NCBI GenBank assembly: GCA_030748955.1
Contig: JASMKZ010000003.1
Span: forward strand, 1 to 64,000
Length of the DNA: 64,000 nt
From: Fidelibacterota bacterium
GTDB lineage: Bacteria; Fidelibacterota; Marinisomatia; SCGC-AAA003-L08; D37C17
Direction: 5' to 3'
Part shown: positions 60,639 to 64,000 of the stretch, in pieces
Layout: every line of letters begins with the position of its first letter
Numbering within the stretch: the first letter of the stretch is position 1
Program-made: the position numbers and the translations under genes
The notes under the pieces: generated by a model
The model's database searches: none
Told to the model about the DNA's origin: nothing
Seen by the model: only the letters and a program-made list of their open reading frames with translations

Positions 60639-62501
60639 TTATTTGATTAGCATGATCTTTTGATTATAGACTTCCCTTCCAACTTCAGTCTTAATAAAAT
60701 AGATGCCACTAGGGGCATTCGTTCCATTCCATGTAAAACTGTAAGTACCACTTGACATCTGGCCATCTGCAATCACGTCCACCAACTGTCCATTCATATT
60801 GAATACGTTAACAGATACATCTGCAGCTGTAGTAAGTGTGAGTGACATCTGCGTTGTAGGGTTGAATGGATTGGGGTAGGCATCACTGATACTAAAGCTG
60901 GTTGCCAGAGGAAAATCTACTGATACTTCATACTGGGTATTAGCTACAATGATCTCTATTATTTCAAAATCGCCTTCATAGATAAATAGATCTTCTGTTT
61001 CAGGGGTAATGACCAATAAGCGGGTTTCATTACCTGTTGTAAGGTAATCAGCAAGAAGTGCACGATCTGTCATTTCAATAGAGAAATCATCACCGTGTGC
61101 TAGTGTCATCTGTACACCACCAATAAAACCATCTGCCTCAATGGATACCATATTATCCTCTATAATAAGCTTAGAATGGTTGGCATCATCTACTCTGCCA
61201 CCACAGTTATCTGCAAGTACACAGTTGGCTAGTTGAACAATATCTAGCACATTATAAGAGGTATCACCATTCATGTCAGAGGAACAGCCACCTTCAATAC
61301 CACCACAGGTGGATGCCAGTACACAGTTGACTAGGGCTACTATATCCAGCACGTTCCAGCCACCATCACCATTCACGTCGCCAAGGTCTGATGAGCAACC
61401 TTCACATGTTTCACCGCATTCACCTGCACAGTAAGAAACCGTTAAGGTAGTCTCACTACCAATAGTAAAGCCATAATTATTATATTCATCTGTTGGGTCC
61501 CAATCACATTCTGAGCCAAGTGGAGCCCCATATTCTGTTGATGAACCCCAAATATCTTCCCACCAACCATCTATTGATTGATCAACGCATAATATTTTGA
61601 ATTCATGATCCCCAGCAGGTACTTGGGCCTCCATCCCGGTATCAGTGGTTGCACCCCAGCCTGACCAGTTATCAAACGAGCCAGTTACACTTACAAAATC
61701 ACAATCAGCAACACCATCAAGATCAAAGGTTACTGTAGACGTACTTCCACCACCATCACCACAATCACCATCCGAACAACAACCAAATGCCGTAACATCT
61801 AAAATTAAATTCCCGCCGGATAAACTAAAACCATAATTCGCATATTCATCACCTGGTACGAAATCACAAGATGAATTTAAGGGAGCAAAGCCTTGGAGCC
61901 CTTCCCAGCCATTTGTTGTGTAAATATATTCGTATGATGGACTCTCAGGTAAACTTATTGTCAATGTGTAAATACCATCTCCAGTTGCATCTGACATTGG
62001 GTTGCATATTCCACACCACCCATTAAATGATCCCTGCAGATACACACCATCAGCTGGGTTAAAACCATCTACATCGTTCATATCTACCTGAAAAGTAACA
62101 TCATAATTGGTAATGGTAATACATTCACTGGTACAACTGCTAAAACACACCGTTTCAAGTACCATATCGGCCGCGCCTACAATAACCTCTCTATCGCTCC
62201 ACTGACCAACAGCACAATCCTGTCCTAATAAACTTTCCCATCCACTTCCAGTATCCCACTCCTGCCAGGCACCATTTCTATATTTAAAGGTATATGTTGC
62301 AGGATCTAAATCTAAGGTAATAGACCAGACACCGTCTCCATCTGGGTCTGTCATGGCAAAACCTGGGTCAGGATAATAAGCTCCCATCCAAAGGGTGGGA
62401 TACTCTTCACCTACATCCTCCTGCGACATGTCCACATTAAATGTAACATATGAGGGAAAAGCCATTGCGGTTAATATTAAAAATACAATTATTTTATTCA
62501 C
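60639..62501 (-). CDS. Secreted multi-CBM-like protein with dockerin-like repeats and C-terminal T9SS-like sorting domain; no catalytic domain seen
   Basis: 620 aa; three E-set/CBM-like modules (YVTFNVDM, YDVTFQVDMND, STVTFDLDG), GDVNGDGGWNVLDIV/SDMNGDTSYNVLDIV, SISDAYPNPFNPTTQ...IYFIKTEVGREVYNQKIMLIK. Confidence 0.8.
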   Translation of the reverse strand: MNKIIVFLILTAMAFPSYVTFNVDMSQEDVGEEYPTLWMGAYYPDPGFAMTDPDGDGVWSITLDLDPATYTFKYRNGAWQEWDTGSGWESLLGQDCAVGQWSDREVIVGAADMVLETVCFSSCTSECITITNYDVTFQVDMNDVDGFNPADGVYLQGSFNGWCGICNPMSDATGDGIYTLTISLPESPSYEYIYTTNGWEGLQGFAPLNSSCDFVPGDEYANYGFSLSGGNLILDVTAFGCCSDGDCGDGGGSTSTVTFDLDGVADCDFVSVTGSFDNWSGWGATTDTGMEAQVPAGDHEFKILCVDQSIDGWWEDIWGSSTEYGAPLGSECDWDPTDEYNNYGFTIGSETTLTVSYCAGECGETCEGCSSDLGDVNGDGGWNVLDIVALVNCVLASTCGGIEGGCSSDMNGDTSYNVLDIVQLANCVLADNCGGRVDDANHSKLIIEDNMVSIEADGFIGGVQMTLAHGDDFSIEMTDRALLADYLTTGNETRLLVITPETEDLFIYEGDFEIIEIIVANTQYEVSVDFPLATSFSISDAYPNPFNPTTQMSLTLTTAADVSVNVFNMNGQLVDVIADGQMSSGTYSFTWNGTNAPSGIYFIKTEVGREVYNQKIMLIK

Positions 62502-62535
62502 TTTATCTCCTTAATCTTCTTATTATTGATTCTTA

Positions 62536-64000
62536 TTAACTTTCTAATATTGCTGAAACCAACGACACTAAATCTAAGATATTTGTTATTCCATCCTGGT
62601 TAAAATCACTGCAGGGATCACTCATTTCATCTGACAAGATTATATTTATAATGGTTACTATATCCAATATATTTAATACATCATCATTATTTACATCACC
62701 CAAGGTATCACAAGAGTTTTCATTTTCACAGGGTTCACATGAACTGAAGCAGTATGGCCCGACTACAAAATCTTCATCTGAAACTGTGATCTGCCTGTCA
62801 TTCCACTCTCCAACGCCGCAATCCTCCAAACTATTAGCGTCTTCCCAGCCAGGACCATCCCAGTAATTATAATAACCGTTCCTGAATTTATAAGTATATG
62901 TGCCAGGCTCTAATGGAATCGTAACCGACCAGATATTATCATTATCTGAGTCTGACATGAATATTCCTGCAGGCCCTGCTAACTGCGAATCTCCCCCTGA
63001 AACATAAATACCTGATTCATCTATCTGCTCATTTTGCATATCAACTAAAAAAGTAACATCTGAACTCCCTGGCTCAGAGCCACCACCACCCTGATATACC
63101 CGAACATATTCAACCTCCATCTGCACTGGGAATATACTATCATCAATGCCCTGCTGGCCACCCCAGGTTCCACCGATAGCAATATTAAGAATTATAAAGA
63201 AATCATGATTATAAGGCCATGTAGACCAACTAGAAGTGTTTGAATAGGTGTAGTATAGTGTCTCATCAACGAACCATTTTAAACTACTTTCAGTCCACTC
63301 TAATGTATACGTATGGAAATTTTCATCAAAATCATTTACGTTTAACTCTCCTCCTGGTGGCGGTATACCATCATACCAATTATAGGTATCATTATGACAG
63401 GTAGCATGTATAGTCCCTGGATCAAAACCAACATGTTCCATAATATCTATTTCACCACTATCTGGCCAGCCACCATATTCAGAATCAGTAGGCATCATCC
63501 AAATCGCAGGCCATGTACCAGTACCAGCCGGCAGTTTTGCCCTTATTTCAAATCGCCCATAGGTCCAGTCGCCTTTATTTTTTGTCACCATTCGGGCAGA
63601 AGTATAATCGGAACCTGCATAATACTGGCGTATTGCCTTAATAATTAATTTTCCGTCTTCAATAAAGGAATTATTAGAATTATCCGTATAATATTGTGCT
63701 TCGCCATTCCCCCAACCCCAATTACCAGTACCCACTTCGTAGCTCCATTTATTCATATCTATTTCTGGCGCATCAAATTCATCAGACCAGACCAGAACCC
63801 AATCGGCATTATCTTCACCATCTTCAGATATATCACAACTAGCATAGTAATATGTTTCCAAACTCAAGCTTTCATTGAGAGTACTTAAGAATCTATTTGT
63901 ATATCCATAGTTGGTGACAGTACACGTCCCCTCAGGAGGTAAATTTTCTAATTGCCATCCACAGATCCCAAATTTGAATTCGTAATAGCTATTAGGGTTA
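62536..64000 (-). CDS. GH16 beta-glucanase with CBM-like modules and dockerin-like repeats (5' end beyond window)
   Basis: WSDEFDAPEIDMNKW, GEIDIMEHVG; VTFLVDMQ...GTYTYKFRNG; GDVNNDDVLNILDIV. Frame stays open from 63867 to the window edge (NPNSYYEFKFGICGWQLENLPPEGTCTVTNYGYTNRF...), so the tracked start is internal. Confidence 0.9.
   Translation of the reverse strand, partial: NPNSYYEFKFGICGWQLENLPPEGTCTVTNYGYTNRFLSTLNESLSLETYYYASCDISEDGEDNADWVLVWSDEFDAPEIDMNKWSYEVGTGNWGWGNGEAQYYTDNSNNSFIEDGKLIIKAIRQYYAGSDYTSARMVTKNKGDWTYGRFEIRAKLPAGTGTWPAIWMMPTDSEYGGWPDSGEIDIMEHVGFDPGTIHATCHNDTYNWYDGIPPPGGELNVNDFDENFHTYTLEWTESSLKWFVDETLYYTYSNTSSWSTWPYNHDFFIILNIAIGGTWGGQQGIDDSIFPVQMEVEYVRVYQGGGGSEPGSSDVTFLVDMQNEQIDESGIYVSGGDSQLAGPAGIFMSDSDNDNIWSVTIPLEPGTYTYKFRNGYYNYWDGPGWEDANSLEDCGVGEWNDRQITVSDEDFVVGPYCFSSCEPCENENSCDTLGDVNNDDVLNILDIVTIINIILSDEMSDPCSDFNQDGITNILDLVSLVSAILES

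Noticed and set aside
30831-63867. Calling the dockerin-like proteins a true cellulosome
   Set aside because: No cohesin domain or scaffoldin seen in the window; only the tails are supported.

Overview
Window of about 64 kb from an AT-rich genome, probably an FCB-group marine bacterium. The dockerin-like GDxNxDGxxNVLDIV C-termini, PorV/Q-like protein and 'YPNPFNPTT' sorting domains recall Marinimicrobia/SAR406-type genomes; this is inferred from protein style only. It has three blocks. (1) 1-1 kb: the 3' end of a Lys/Ala/Pro-repeat protein, tRNA-Pro(UGG), and a truncated integrase-like ORF converging on gltB. (2) About 1-29 kb, all minus strand: a compact amino-acid biosynthesis block (ilvD-ilvB-ilvN-ilvC-leuB-cysH-like-leuA-leuC-leuD-cimA-ilvE-gltB), preceded by fba, ppc, asd, thrA, glnB, amt and a porin. 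An unannotated 38-codon leader ORF with ten consecutive Ile/Val/Leu codons sits upstream of ilvD and runs into mutually exclusive hairpins, which looks like a BCAA attenuator. (3) About 30-64 kb: a beta-1,3-glucan (laminarin-like) utilisation region. It holds four GH16 enzymes, a GH17, a GH1, a TonB-dependent receptor with no visible SusD, a large sorting-domain surface protein, a PorV/Q-like protein, a translationally coupled LacI-GH17-oligopeptide-type ABC transporter operon, a ROK sugar kinase, pyruvate kinase, and tandem GAPDH genes, one of which lacks the catalytic cysteine. Four proteins carry dockerin-like repeats (no cohesin seen), three share a putative carbohydrate-binding module, and one is a CotH-kinase/lamin-tail protein. 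Family calls come from reading the translations; no database search was run.
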